Shown here: positions 11,969 to 23,321 of the stretch, piece after piece | Layout of the letters: each line of letters starts with the position of its first letter | Position numbering within the stretch: position 1 is the stretch's first letter | Translations under genes and position numbers: made by a program | The notes under the pieces: model-generated | Seen by the model: the letters and a program-made list of their open reading frames with translations, nothing else | Databases searched by the model: none | What the model was told of the DNA's origin: nothing | Origin: Sciurus carolinensis | Taxonomy: Eukaryota > Chordata > Mammalia > Rodentia > Sciuridae | DNA length: 64,000 bases | Reading direction: 5' to 3' | Assembly (NCBI RefSeq): GCF_902686445.1 | Contig: NC_062232.1 | Location: forward strand, 30,276,954 to 30,340,953

Positions 11969-12161
11969 GACTCTAGCTGCCCTGCCCGGCTCCGATAAGC
12001 CACCTCTATCTGGGCCTGCCACCCGGGCCACGCTTTACCCAGTGGGCAGACTCACCCGTGGCTCTATTTCAGTCCGAGTCTCTCAATGCCTCCCCTTCTT
12101 AACTCCTGGGTTCTGGAGCGACAGGGGGTGCAGTCTCCCTCTAGGCCGCCATCTTGGATCC
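11969..12161 (-). repeat. L1 5' UTR repeat unit, outer copy with YY1 site
   Basis: Second copy of the ~190-bp unit, at the extreme 5' end of the element, with an intact CCGCCATCTTGG (reverse complement of the YY1 core) at about 12147-12158. Confidence 0.9.
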
Positions 12162-12177
12162 AGTTCCTATTTATTTT
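12162..12177. repeat. Target-site duplication, right copy
   Basis: AGTTCCTATTTATTTT, identical to 5964-5979. Confidence 0.93.
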
Positions 12178-12530
12178 GTGAGCCATCCTTTTCCGGGTTT
12201 CCTTTAATTCTTTGTCTGTGGTTTCTAATGAACTCAGTGAACTCTTTGAGGATATTTAAGACTATTGATGTAAAGTCTCTATCTAGTAAGTCCAATGTCA
12301 GTGACTTCCTAGAGAAATTTCCTGTTATTTTTCTTTTTTTTCCTATTTTTTCTATTTTCATGTCTCAAATTTTTGGTTGTTGGGTGTTTTGAATGTCATA
12401 ATACAGTAGATAGCTCTGCATATCTTAATTTCCAGCCCCTTCCTTAGAGTTTGGTGCTGTAGGTTGCTATGGAGTTATAGTTGCTAATTTATTTAGTGAT
12501 TTTCAAAAACTGTTTTTAAAGGCCATAATC
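12178..12530 (-). mobile_element. Old L1/HAL1-like element, right part
   Basis: Continuation of 5340-5979 after removal of the L1. The phrases 'tttcctttaattctttgtctgtggtttc', 'tttgaggatatttaagac' and 'aaagtctctatctagtaagtccaatgtc' follow the antisense order of HAL1/L1M ORF1 regions. It fades out near 12530. No open frame. Confidence 0.55.
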
Positions 12531-15004
12531 TTTGTTGTGGTCAACTAGTGGTTTAACAAATATTTTTTAACATGCTAGATCCAATAAAAATGTAAAGAAA
12601 GAGAAAAGAGAAAGGAGAAAGGAGATGAAATGAGAAGAGAAATGCTTTCTTAGAGTTTGCAGATTATCTGTGATTTGGGACACTCCAACACTTAGCTAAA
12701 ACATTTATAATTCTGCCTTAACCTGCAGTTGCTTTTATTGAGCTTAAAGTTTATCCGGAGGTGAAAACTTAGGGTATTCTTCAGTGTTTTCAGAGAATTA
12801 ATCCTACCCCAGGCATGTGCGTGATTCTCTACACTCTCCTTTACACATTGGAGCTTTTCAAGCTCCTTATTCCCCAAAGTAGCCCTCTCTCCAGCTTTTC
12901 CTCTTAGGCTTTTGTCTATTGTATTCTCTGACTGTAATCTTTTGTCCAAGGTACAACAGTTTGATCACTTATTTTCAATGCTTTTAAGGAACAACACCTT
13001 CTGGCCACTTTTATATACTGAAAGAATTCTGAGCTGGGTAAAACAAAGGCAAGTGTCTTGTCTCTGTCTTTCAGGAAACTCCCAGAGACATTATAACATA
13101 CAACTACAATTCCTTAGGAACCAGGCTTACTTTACCCTCTCCAGAACCAGGTACATGTACTGAGAATGAGGGTTGTGGTCTTTAAGATTGTCAGTTCACT
13201 AGGGAAGGGGATGAAGCAAATGTAATTTTAAAAACTACAGAAGTCTCCTACCCTGTTTTGTTGACTTTTTTTTTTTTTAATTCACCACTCACTTTGGTTG
13301 TTGTAAGCCTTTGACTATTTTCTTAAAATTCTGATAAAGTTGATTTTAATGGGTTTTTTGTTTGTTGTCATTGGTGGTGGTAGTTTTAGCATTTCTGTAA
13401 AGAGATGGACCTTCACAGCTCCCTATTCTATTTTGAAAGACTTCTCCACATTCCTAGATAATATTGGAAGTACAATCATTTAGTTTAGTCTCTCCTACAT
13501 CAGTGAACCCACAAATGATAAGCAGACAAGACAGTGAGAACAATATGGCTGTAGTTTTAAGCCACTGGCTCACAGTAGCTTTTTACATACAATATTGTAG
13601 TATCAGCTGACTAATAATATAATCTGCAGTTATGGTAAGATCAGTCATATGATACAGTAATAGGAATAAATGACAGAAACACTTAACTTAGTAGTTATAA
13701 ATTCTAACCATGACCTATGGGATATTTAAACAGTTGTAATGTTTTGCCTTTTCATGTTTTGTTATTTTTATCACATAATAAAAATGTGTACATGTTAAGC
13801 TTAGAGAAACATGCCAAAATATATTGAGTTGAAAATTCCTGATCTATTTTTCAAAATGAGTCCATAGCTCGTAAAATATAGATTTAACAACACAAAAATG
13901 CTGACACTAAGTACAGTAAAACTTGAAAGAAAAGATTAATTAAGCTTCATGAAACTTCAAATTACATAGAAAGATCTCAAGAGAAGAGTGGCTACTTCAC
14001 CAAGCAAGATGTTTTCTTCATGATATTCTATGAAAATTGCCCTGGGTACAATAAAAAATAATAGTTGGCCCTTTTTGCTAAAATATCTATAATCATGAGA
14101 TAATAAAAGTGTTACATTTTAATAATTCAAGCATAATGTTCCAGGAATTAAACAGAAAAGATTACCTTCTTGGTGGAGCTTGTTTGGAATATCTATTGTT
14201 TGGTGCAAATACTTTTGGCTAATTGGGCAATTTGTTACCTCCAGTGAATTTGCCAATTGGATGATAAGAATGTTATGTGAACATCTTCCAGGCAAAATAA
14301 GATATGATAATTATTCTTCTTAACTAGATCGTCTAAATGAACTTTCCTTTCAACAGTAGTCTGTATAGTTCTGTGTAAATTCTTGTATCTTAGAATTTCT
14401 AAACAAAATTTTACATTTATCATAGCTACATATACACATTAAGAAAACAGAATTGGCTTCCACTCCATGCCCCATTAAAGTAATAATGTCAAGAATGCAA
14501 ACAATGTTTTTCATTTTAAAAAGCCAGAGCATAGCATCCATTTATGCTGTTAGATGATAATGTGAATATGCTTTCAATCCTGCGTAATTTCTAGACAATG
14601 GTTTTAGTTTAACCAGGAGAAATTTGAGGGCTTAAGTGAAAATGTATCCATTAAGGAATATTCACAGAATATGTACAGAAAGTAATATTGTAGTTTTTTT
14701 TAAAAGCCTATCTATACTATCTGGGAACCCCATCTCCTTCCTTCTATAGTTAAAGAAATGGAAAGTAGACTCTAATGGATTTGTTTGAAAATTAAAGAAT
14801 TTGCTGGTAAATTTGGGAACTCAGTTTCCTTCCTCCTAGTTCTTGTTCTTTTTTCTTTATATCAATTTTCTCAACAAACTTGGTGCTTGCTCTTTGTCAT
14901 CTTTTTAAGTCCTGAGGAAATAGAGATGAACAGAACATTTCCCTTATCCTTGAAAAACACATGGTCTAATGAGACAGATATATAAACATATGGAAATAAT
15001 ATTG
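12531..15004. other. No gene recognised; AT-rich unique DNA
   Basis: About 2.5 kb with only short chance frames on both strands (62-85 codons, no motifs) and purine-rich low complexity at 12596-12645. I see nothing I can name. Confidence 0.6.
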
Positions 15005-15090
15005 TTTACTTTGCTGAAATGTCCTGAGGATTAAATGAAACACTATGCAAAGCCCCTGGCATAAGATGGTTGTTCAAGTTTAGCTCATTT
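15005..15090 (+). mobile_element. MIR SINE tail fragment
   Basis: 'cctgaggattaaatgaaacactatgcaaagcccctggcataagatgg' follows the MIR 3' region (gaggattaaatgag..., ...cctggcacatag). Short and diverged. Confidence 0.5.
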
Positions 15091-15261
15091 GCTTAGCCCA
15101 GCAGAAACCCTCATTTTTTAAGGATGTAGCCATATTGGTGATTGGTGACTGAAAGAATAAGAGCCATTGAAGTTCCAAAAAAGGAGATATTGATTTATGG
15201 AATAGGATTTATTAAGCACAGTCATAGTTCAATTGTATGTTAATTGTGTGTGGTGGGGGTG

Positions 15262-15408
15262 GTACTGGGGACTGAACTACCCCTGAGCTACATCCCCATT
15301 CCTTTTATATTTCATTTTAAAACAATGTCTAAGTTGCTGAAGCTGTCCTTGAACTTGTAATCCTCCTGCCTCACTGAGATTACAGGGATGCACCACTGCA
15401 CACAGCTC
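15262..15408 (-). mobile_element. B1-ID composite SINE
   Basis: Reverse complement of the sciurid composite: ID-like part (plus-strand 'tactggggactgaac...ctgagctacatcccc') followed by the B1/7SL-like part ('cttgaacttgtaatcctcctgcctca...attacagggatgcaccactgc'). Diverged and truncated at the B1 end. Confidence 0.8.
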
Positions 15409-15555
15409 AACCTTTTTTAAAAGTATTTTTTAAGGAAAGAGTAGAAATGTGTTTGTGCAAATACCATAAATTTATGTCTATAGAAGTTAATGTCTAAATT
15501 GGATTATAATACTGCTTTAAGTTTTACAATAATTTATTCATGACTGAGAAAAATT

Positions 15556-15590
15556 CACACACACATATATATATACACACACATACACAA
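15556..15590. repeat. (CA)n/(TA)n compound microsatellite
   Basis: Short alternating purine-pyrimidine tract: CA units, then TA, then CA again. Confidence 0.85.
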
Positions 15591-16006
15591 CTAGCTGTAT
15601 GTTTTTTCCATTCAATTTATATTTTTGTTGATATATTGTCTTTTGTTTTATTACATGAACTGATATATTATTGTTGATATGTAAATAAAATTAGTAAGTT
15701 TATGTGTATTTCAATGCAATAAAAAAGAAAATATTGATAGTTTGAAATGTATGTTAAACAGCAAAAACATACATAAAAATAAGAAATTGTTACTAACAAA
15801 ATCAGATTGGAGTTGGCCATTGCAGGGTAGGGAGAGCAAAGGTAGTGACTAGGATGGGGTTTGAGGTCTGGAGAACGAATATGAGGCACCTTCTTGGTGC
15901 CTCATATAGAATGAGGATCAGTTTGGGATAAATTACTCTATATTCTGTATTTTTTGTATGCATGTGATGTGTTTCATGGTAAAAATGAGTTAAATTTTGT
16001 TGTATG

Positions 16007-16412
16007 TGTTATGGTTTAAATGTGAGATGTCTGCCAAAACTCGTGTGTGAGACAACGAAAGAACATTCAGAAATGAGATGATTGGATTATGAGAGCCTTA
16101 ACCTAATCAGTGGATTAATCCCCTGATAGGGATTAACTAAGGGGTTACTGAAGGAACGTAGGGTGTGACTGGAGTAGGTGGGCACTGGGGGTATGCCTTT
16201 GGGTTATATATTTTGTATCTGGCAGGTGGAGTCTCTCTCTGCTTTCTGACCATCATGTGAACTACTTCCCTCTGCCATGATGTTCTATCTCATCTTGAGC
16301 CCTGAGGAATGGAGTCAGCTATCTATGGACTGAGACCTCTGAAACTGTGAGCTCCCAAAATAAACTTTTCCTCCTCTAATTGTGTTTGTCAGGTCTTTTA
16401 GTCACAATATAT
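16007..16412 (+). mobile_element. MaLR/ERVL-like solo LTR
   Basis: Starts TGTTATGGTTTAAATGTG and carries 'gattggattatgagagcc...aacctaatcagtggattaat' as in the 51534 copy. It ends after a polyadenylation signal (AATAAACTTTTCC near 16359) in 'gtcaggtcttttagtcac'. No internal retroviral sequence flanks it. The 3' terminus is blurred and no target duplication is evident, so this copy is older than the one at 51534. Confidence 0.75.
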
Positions 16413-17699
16413 AAATTGAAATCTTCTGAAAATTAAAAATTGTAGACAGTGGATAAGTTACATATTTCCCACATATAATGGACAAAGACTTTATAAATCA
16501 CCAAGATTACACCTGTTCCTTTTTGGGTTTCTCTGCTTCCCTTATCTACTAAACACTTCAGAGCTTTGAGTCAATGTTGAAACCAGCCCAAAAGAGTTTT
16601 GAGGTTTTTCACAATAGTAAATGATGTGCAGTAAATGTACAGAAGATCTAGTCAGTGTACTTTGATTAAGGAGTTTTGATAAAGGAGTTATATCCTACTA
16701 TATTTTCCCCTGAAGTTTTTTCAAAGGGACAATTTAAGGAGGAACACACAAAATAAATGGATGTCTGGGCATAGAAAACACTGAATTAAGCTTTATCCAC
16801 AGTCTAGAGAAATGAGCTGAGCAAAAAAGCTGTTCCAGGCATATAAGAAGTGGAGCACAGAAAACTGAAAGTAATGGTCATCAGAGGAAAGACCTTCTCT
16901 CTCCTTGTCACCCTTGTTTTCTTTGGTTCAGTCAATGAAGATCCCACTGCAACCCAGTATAGGTGTATGGAGAGGGACAGAAATTCAGGCAAAAATCAGC
17001 TCTGAAAAATAAGATCTGTAATATTTCCAGGACAAAGTTAGGGAAGGAAAGTTAGCATTAGTCAGGAAACTGAAAATCATGGGTAGGAAATATACCAGGT
17101 CTACACACAAACATAAGGGAAGTTTTATGTTCAAATGACTTCCAAGGCAATGCATTTTTAGAATACCACCACCATGGCAAAAAGGATTGGAACATCATGT
17201 ATACAAATAGAGTGCCAATATCATATAATATCTGACTACTGAATTATGCAGAAAGAACTGATTAGGTAATCTTAACTCCAATGAACCTATGGAGAATATT
17301 CCATTTAGTAATATCAAATAAGATAATAATTTCTAAACAAAGCAAATGCTTTGGGCGCCTAAAATTATCCTTGAATGTACAATTCCATCTGGAATTGTAG
17401 TTTAGATCATTGCTAGAAATGTTGCTCTCTGAACTAAAACTAAAAAACTAAAGTAATTATTTAAAAATTGAATTAGGGTTACATATTTAACTTGCAACAT
17501 TTTAACCAATATCTGGAACAGATAGATAGATATTTTAAGCCACATTCAGCAAAAAAAAGAATTAAAAAACACCCTTTTACAGCATGTATATAATCCGTAA
17601 TGGGAAAAAATGTAGCCCTGACTTTGGTAATAATGCTGTTCATTAATGGAAACATTTTTTACTGGGAAATATTTATTAATTATAATCATTTTAGTTGTG
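16413..17699. other. No gene recognised
   Basis: AT-rich unique DNA. Nothing on either strand beyond chance frames of about 60 codons. Confidence 0.6.
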
Positions 17700-17800
17700 C
17701 TTATTTTGGGGGGGATACAGTGTGATAATTCCACACATGTATATAATGTGTAACAATCAAATCAAGGTAGTTAGCATTTCTATAAATTTGACTCATGTTA
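17700..17800 (-). mobile_element. L1 3'-UTR fragment, minus
   Basis: Reverse complement matches the old L1 3' UTR phrase also seen at 36575-36630: 'gctaactaccttgatttgattgttacacattatatacatgtg'. A 100-bp relic. Confidence 0.5.
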
Positions 17801-18069
17801 AGGTGATAATTAAGGATATAAAGGAAAAGGGTTAGAAATATGTTAAAATATCTTGTAGAGAGTTTGATGATGCTAAAATCAGAAAGATTATTAACTGTTT
17901 TCTCACTGCTTTGATTTTAGACTGCAGAGGAGTCAAGATTTGCTGCCTACTTCCACTCACCAACTTAGTTCATACAGAACATTAAAAGTCATAAGTGGTA
18001 GTCATAAATTATAAGTAAGTATTATTATTAAAGAAGTAATAATATTTTGAAAGATTAAGTCTAGTTTGT

Positions 18070-18660
18070 CTAGTATTCTACCCCAAATAACTTAAACCAA
18101 AGACATAGTTTCTCATGTTTACAAAAGGGCACATACAAGAATATTTATTATGGATTTGTTTTCAATAGTGTAAAATTAAAGACAGCCAAAATATTCATCA
18201 ATATAAGTTTTTTTCTAGAACATGGATGGACCTGGAGATCATTGTGTTAAGGGAAATAAGCCAGGTACAGACAGACAAATACCACATTATTTCATTCATA
18301 TGTAGAATAGATAAAAGTTTATCTCAAAGAAGTAGAGAGTAGAATATTGGTTATCAGAAGCTAGGGAGGGTAAATGGAAGAGGAATGGGGAGAGATTGAT
18401 TAACAGGTAAAATCACAGCCAGACAGGAGAAATGAGTTCTGGTATTCTACTGCACAAAAGGGTGATCATAGTTAATAATATTGTGTTGTATAATCCTGGA
18501 ATAGAGAATTCTGAATACTCTTGGCACAGAGAAATGATAAATGTTGGATATAATGGATATACCTAAATATCACAAGTTGATCAACACATAAGGTATAATG
18601 TCCCAAAGCTTCATATTCTACCCCATAAGGTAGTACAGTTAATAACTGTCAATAGAAAGA
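18070..18660 (+). mobile_element. Old L1 3' end, 5'-truncated
   Basis: Begins in the last part of ORF2 ('aacatggatggacctggagatcattgtgttaaggg', where the ORF2 C-terminal region ends) and runs through the 3' UTR typical of L1MA/L1MB-age elements ('agtagagagtagaatattgg', 'ggtgatcatagttaataat', 'gaaatgataaatgttgga'). Many stops; no function expected. Confidence 0.75.
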
Positions 18661-19699
18661 AACTAAAATAACAGATTCTGAAAGTGCTCAAATCTTGATG
18701 GAATGAATGCTGTGACCATAGGGAAACACTGTGTGTTCACTGAAAACAAGTCATAATGCAATAACCTTATGTCTTTTTTACAGAATAACAGTATTAGTAT
18801 TCTAAGTGAATGCTATTTACAATACTTCCTGATTTTAATAAGATGCATTAAATGTGCCTAACAGAAACATTCTGGAGACATTAGAAAAACATAGGCTAAA
18901 AACAATTTCACAGCTGGTTGAACCTCTATTTACAGAATATTAGTTAACCTATCAGTGTTAACCTAGGCAAATATCCTGGCAAGTAACTATTGATCCTATG
19001 GGTTTTGGCAACCTTTAGGAAAGCGTTATGACTCATAACTTTCCCTCTAGTTCCATCTGGTGGCTCATTTTTCACTGATCAGTTGTCATAGAATTCATCT
19101 CACTTTGTCTTTACATTAAACGTTAGTTATTTAAAAGATATCTGAGATGCTGAACCACTTTCTGGTTCATCTTCAGTTGCCAAAATTAGAATAAATCTGT
19201 CTTCAGGACCTGGGTTAGTCTCCAATTCTATAAGTATGAGCTAAATAACTCCATCGAGAAGAGTTAGAGTAGGAAATCACTTTATATTAAATTCCATGCA
19301 ACTCTCATGAAAGATATACACAAAGTTGCATGCCACAACACATTTCAAACTACAAAAAACTGCATATATAACAATGATTTCATAGATCATATCACCTAGT
19401 AATGTAGCCATATAAGTTTGTGTAATCATACTCAATGTTGTTTGCACAATGACAAAATTGCCTAATAACACATTTCTCAGAATTTATCCCATTGTTAAGT
19501 GACATGTGTCTATATATTATATAGTTTGGTTTTTTTCTGAGGCATATCATTTCTGCATCAAGCACACATTCTCATATTCTTAGCATCTTCTTTTATTTTC
19601 TCCTGGTTTCTCTGTTTCATTCTACAGTAACACCAGCATGAATATTAACCCCACTTTGTGTTTGTTGAGATTTTTATGAATTATGAGCATATTTTTAAA
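18661..19699. other. No gene recognised
   Basis: Unique AT-rich DNA. Nothing identifiable on either strand. Confidence 0.6.
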
Positions 19700-19835
19700 C
19701 ATCGTTTTATTTAAATAGAGTAGTTGGGAACATACCATGGCAGATGAAGACACAAAGGCTCAGAGATAGTAAAAGTACTGATCTGTCACAGTGATTTACT
19801 GTGAAGTCTGAGCTCCTACTCAGTTTTTTTGTGAA
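19700..19835 (-). mobile_element. MIR-like SINE fragment, minus
   Basis: 'gatgaagacacaaaggctcagagatagtaaaa...gatctgtcacag' follows the reversed MIR core (gatgaggaaactgaggcacagagaggttaag...ggtcacacag). Weak, short. Confidence 0.4.
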
Positions 19836-20329
19836 TCATCTAGTTCCCCTTTTCCTTCATCATGTTAGTCAGTAGAAAACCCCATTGTCCCTAGTAATCT
19901 AAAGGCAGGGGACAATTTGTGTGCTTTCTTCTTATCTATCTGCAGTTCCAACATATCACTTTTGACCAAACCAACCATGGAGACAAACATGCCCCATGAC
20001 CCATGGTTCACTGGGACAAATTCCTCATAGCACTGACACATGAGGTCTCAGTTTGAACTAGCATATAGTGTCTTTCCCGGAGAAATGTCTCTAGCAGCCA
20101 TAGCAAAAGTAATCTAACCCACAGAAACTGAATGGCAGCTCACCACAGGAAGTGCTCCTTGAACTTTTATATCACATCACCCTTTTCTTACCTGCTGACA
20201 GCAACCTGCCATAGCATATGGGAAATGAAGTAAGTTTCCAGCACTTCTCCAATGCACAATCCTTTCCAGTCTTCATCATCACCTTCATCATACTCATTCA
20301 TTACAAATGATATTTACTGAACAATAACT

Positions 20330-20525
20330 ATGGCCAGTAATCATGCCAAACACTATATATGCATTATCTCAGCAAATCCTTCATAGCCCAAAGAGGCAGA
20401 AATTACTACCTTTAGGCTGTGAATAACTGAAAGTTAGACAGACCAAGAAACTGACAAGAAAATCATAGAGATAGTAAATTATGGAGCTGGGATCTGAAAT
20501 TTGGTCTGTCTAATTCACCTAGTAT
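20330..20525 (-). mobile_element. MIR SINE, minus
   Basis: Contains reversed MIR order: 'gcattatctcagcaaatccttcatagcccaaagaggcagaaattactacc', then 'agatagtaaattatggagctgggatctgaa...gtctgtctaattcacc'. Diverged but continuous over about 190 bp. Confidence 0.6.
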
Positions 20526-22413
20526 GTAGCATACCTCTCACAAGTAAACAATAAACTTTCCCCTTCCTCATAAGTCTTCCCTTGGCTCTTCTTGTATAAT
20601 AGATTCCTGTTTGAGATCAAATAAAGAACCAAATAATCTTTTGTCTTTCCAGCCCTTAGATCCTATGAACCAAATCTTGAGCCTTGCTCTGTCCCAGCCC
20701 AGCAAGTAGCAAAAATGTTGATAAATGCATGAAGAGTAAGTGAGACCTCACATTGCCAATGATGAGTATCATTCCAGAATTGTAGCAAACAGGGTCTTTC
20801 TTTTATTTTGAAAGAAACTTTATACCCTGCAATGAACTTAATGGAAACATTCCATGATAGTGTTTGTCAATATGGTTCAGCACACTTTAGCAGAAAATTA
20901 CTGAGCACCTGTCATGATCAAAAGGAAATTGGAAAAAGGTCAAGTGTTATCATTGCCCTATACATCAATTCAGTGCTCCAGGCTTTGGATGATTTACTGT
21001 AAATTCATTTTTCCACATCATTGTTTTTTGAGGTTCAGATTGTTTGCTAGTGTGTGGCTTATAATTTAAGGCACATAAAAGAAAGTTCTTCTGAAAAAAA
21101 AACCTTTATAAAGAAACAAATATAGAACTAGCCATGTTGTTAAAAAGTTTAGGATTGAATAGTATTTTTAGAGATTGGTTGCATTATGGTAGATAACAGC
21201 CAATAAAAGCATATGGAATTATCTAATGTCACATGAATATTTATATGTAATAAGCACAACAAAGAAAATCCCAAAAATATGAAAAATATTCTCACTATCT
21301 TGGTTGTTGTTCATTTTACTACTCAAGACTTAAGTGAGGCTACAGTGAAGCCATCATTTGATAAATATTGTCTTCATTATTTTGCATTTTAAAAAGTGAA
21401 ACCGATGTCACTGACCAAAATTCAAGGTACATAGTAGCTAGTTGGTAAATATTTAAATGAGTGGTTGGAAAATGAGTGAAACTGATATTTCCAAACTGGA
21501 CTCACAATTCTGTAGACATAATTGTGATTTACTTCTGTGCTGATGGAAAAAATTATTTTATTTAAGATTAGCTGAATATCAGATGGTATGCAAATGTTCC
21601 ACCAGGGTGCTTAATTATTTTTCAAAATCCTTTATTAAGGAATTAAAAAAATTATTCTCAATATAGAAGTCAATTTGTTACCTCTTTCCACTTCTAATAA
21701 GCTAGTCAATGAATTTTAGCAAGTCATTTCTACCTATACTATTGCCAGGTCAGGCAGAGACATTATTCCATGTGTATCAATGAAGGCACTTAGCATTAAA
21801 TAATGACTGTATTATGTATAAACATTCTCCAAACAGTGACAGACCTTTGATTTAGAAGTCTGAGTTGTGGGACACTGTTTCTTATGGTAGGCCAGGGATG
21901 CTCAGTTTTCAACTGTTGATGATAAGATATTGATCCCACCATATCTCAAACCAATAATCCAACACAGCATGGTAGCAAGGTGCTTACAAAGACAATATCT
22001 GTTCACACAGATATATAGAGATAAGAATATTGTTTATCCCTGTGCACAGCAGTTATCATACACTTCAGAGACATTAACACCCTTGTGTGATCAGATGTTT
22101 AAAGAAAGATGTGTTGGGATCACAGATAAAGAGGTTTTATCTGTAATATAATAGAGATTCATATAATTCTTAGTATGTATACAAGCTTCTGAAAATGAAG
22201 TACTCTTGACATATTTGTTTTTCATATATCCTGGCACAAGCTCACAGGAGGCTTTTAGTACACATTCTTGCTGACTTATTTCACTATCTTGACTCCTGGG
22301 TAGCATAGCACACAAATAGAGGGTATCTAAGATCATGACTACTATATATACTGTTAGTGGCTTCTGGTTCCTGGAAATGATCAGAGATGATACAGAAAAT
22401 GAAAGTAGGTATT
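20526..22413. other. No gene recognised
   Basis: About 1.9 kb of AT-rich unique DNA. A few 60-75-codon frames lack motifs, and none looks like an exon with splice context. Confidence 0.6.
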
Positions 22414-22418
22414 TGTGT

Positions 22419-22463
<45 letters not shown>

Positions 22464-22474
22464 TGTGTGTGTGC
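22414..22474. repeat. (TG)n microsatellite
   Basis: Roughly 60 bp of TG units with one CACG and one TATG interruption. Reading frames of 136-141 codons crossing it on both strands are artefacts of the repeat. Confidence 0.95.
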
Positions 22475-22558
22475 ATGTGGGCATGCACATGTAGGAAAGA
22501 GAGAGAGATTTCCCATCTGTGTTTCAAGAGCATATATTGTTAGTTACATGAATGCATT

Positions 22559-22571
22559 AAAAGCATACCTA
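22559..22571. repeat. Target-site duplication of older L1, left copy
   Basis: AAAAGCATACCTA, identical to 35497-35509 almost 13 kb away. It sits after TT, giving the TT|AAAA L1 endonuclease site. Confidence 0.9.
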
Positions 22572-23321
22572 GTTTTGAGGACCCTGGCCTGCCTGCACCC
22601 CATGCAGACTCAGCACTGCACACTGTGGCTCCCCATCTACCACCACATTGGGAAGCTGGTGCAGCCATCTTGGATTATCCCAAAAGTGGAAGCCACCATT
22701 TTTAAGTGGGGCAACTCCCATCCTGAGACACCTGCTGGAGACTAGAAGCTCATTTTCAGGTACCTCTCATGCATCAAGCTGATGAAGACTGGGAGGTTTG
22801 AATAGTATATGACTATTACAGTGTAGATTTTTTTCTTTTTAAATTTTAAATTTTTAATTTTTTAAATTTTATTTTGCTCTATTTTCCTTTTGTTTACCTG
22901 TTTCCTTGGAGTCTCTTTCTCCCTTTTCTCATGCTAACACCCAATATCTTTTGATTCCACTTTCAGACTTCCTATGATCTAGTACCTCTATATACTCTCT
23001 TCTTATCCCAATAACAATTACATCCTATACCCCTCCCCATCCTCTTTGTCCACCATTATAAATTGTAGACCACATTGCAGAACTATTGTTTATACTGTAG
23101 ATAATAATCAAACTCATCCTCTGTTATTACGACAATACTGTTAACATCTTCATAGGGACTATTTAGTTTATGGCCACATATTATTTGTATTGACTACTGC
23201 TAATATTGATCTCCCCCCTAAAGGTGAGATATTGGAAAGCTGCAGGGTCACTATAAGACTATAGGGGGGAAACTGCAATACTTCAGATGTGCACTGCTGG
23301 AGGGGAAGATACAGAAACAAC
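22572..23321 (+). other. Older L1 5' UTR
   Basis: Starts with a 'gccatcttgga'-containing GC-rich block (22665-22675), followed by a T-rich stretch ('cttcctatgatctagtacctctatatactct') and, just before ORF1, 'cactataagactatagggggga aactgcaat', which parallels the last part of the young L1 leader. No ~138-bp monomers are visible, so this is a third leader type. Confidence 0.65.

Larger units (their letters stand above)
5980..12161 (-). mobile_element. Full-length recent L1, minus strand, ORFs broken
   Basis: A complete L1 of about 6.2 kb. In its own direction it has a GC-rich 5' UTR (12161-11105), ORF1 (11104-10058), a 31-bp spacer, ORF2 (10026-6176), and a short G-rich 3' UTR with an A-rich tail at 5980-6005. 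Perfect 16-bp target-site duplications show a recent insertion by target-primed reverse transcription. The insertion site on the opposite strand reads TTTT/GTG, a partial match to the L1 endonuclease preference. ORFs align closely to the intact copy at 25348, but I can see two frameshifts in ORF1 and one frameshift plus one nonsense change in ORF2, so it is not autonomous. The host sequence is an older antisense L1/HAL1-like element. Confidence 0.95.
11105..12161 (-). promoter_or_regulatory. L1 5' UTR / internal promoter, type A
   Basis: GC- and CpG-rich leader of about 1057 bp. The element begins (minus strand) GATCCAAGATGGCGGC, an initiator with a YY1-type AAGATGGCGGC site as in other mammalian L1s. 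It is internally repetitive: a 584-bp unit (11578-12161) is followed by a second, partial unit whose start (11577) reads GATCCAAATTGGCGGC, so its YY1 core is damaged. Only the last ~120 bp before ORF1 (to about 11222) resembles the leader of the 25348 element. Everything upstream is unrelated, so the two L1s have different promoters. Confidence 0.85.

Noticed and set aside
22091..22745. 136-141-codon reading frames on both strands
   Set aside because: Both owe their length to the (TG)n microsatellite, which has no stops in either direction.
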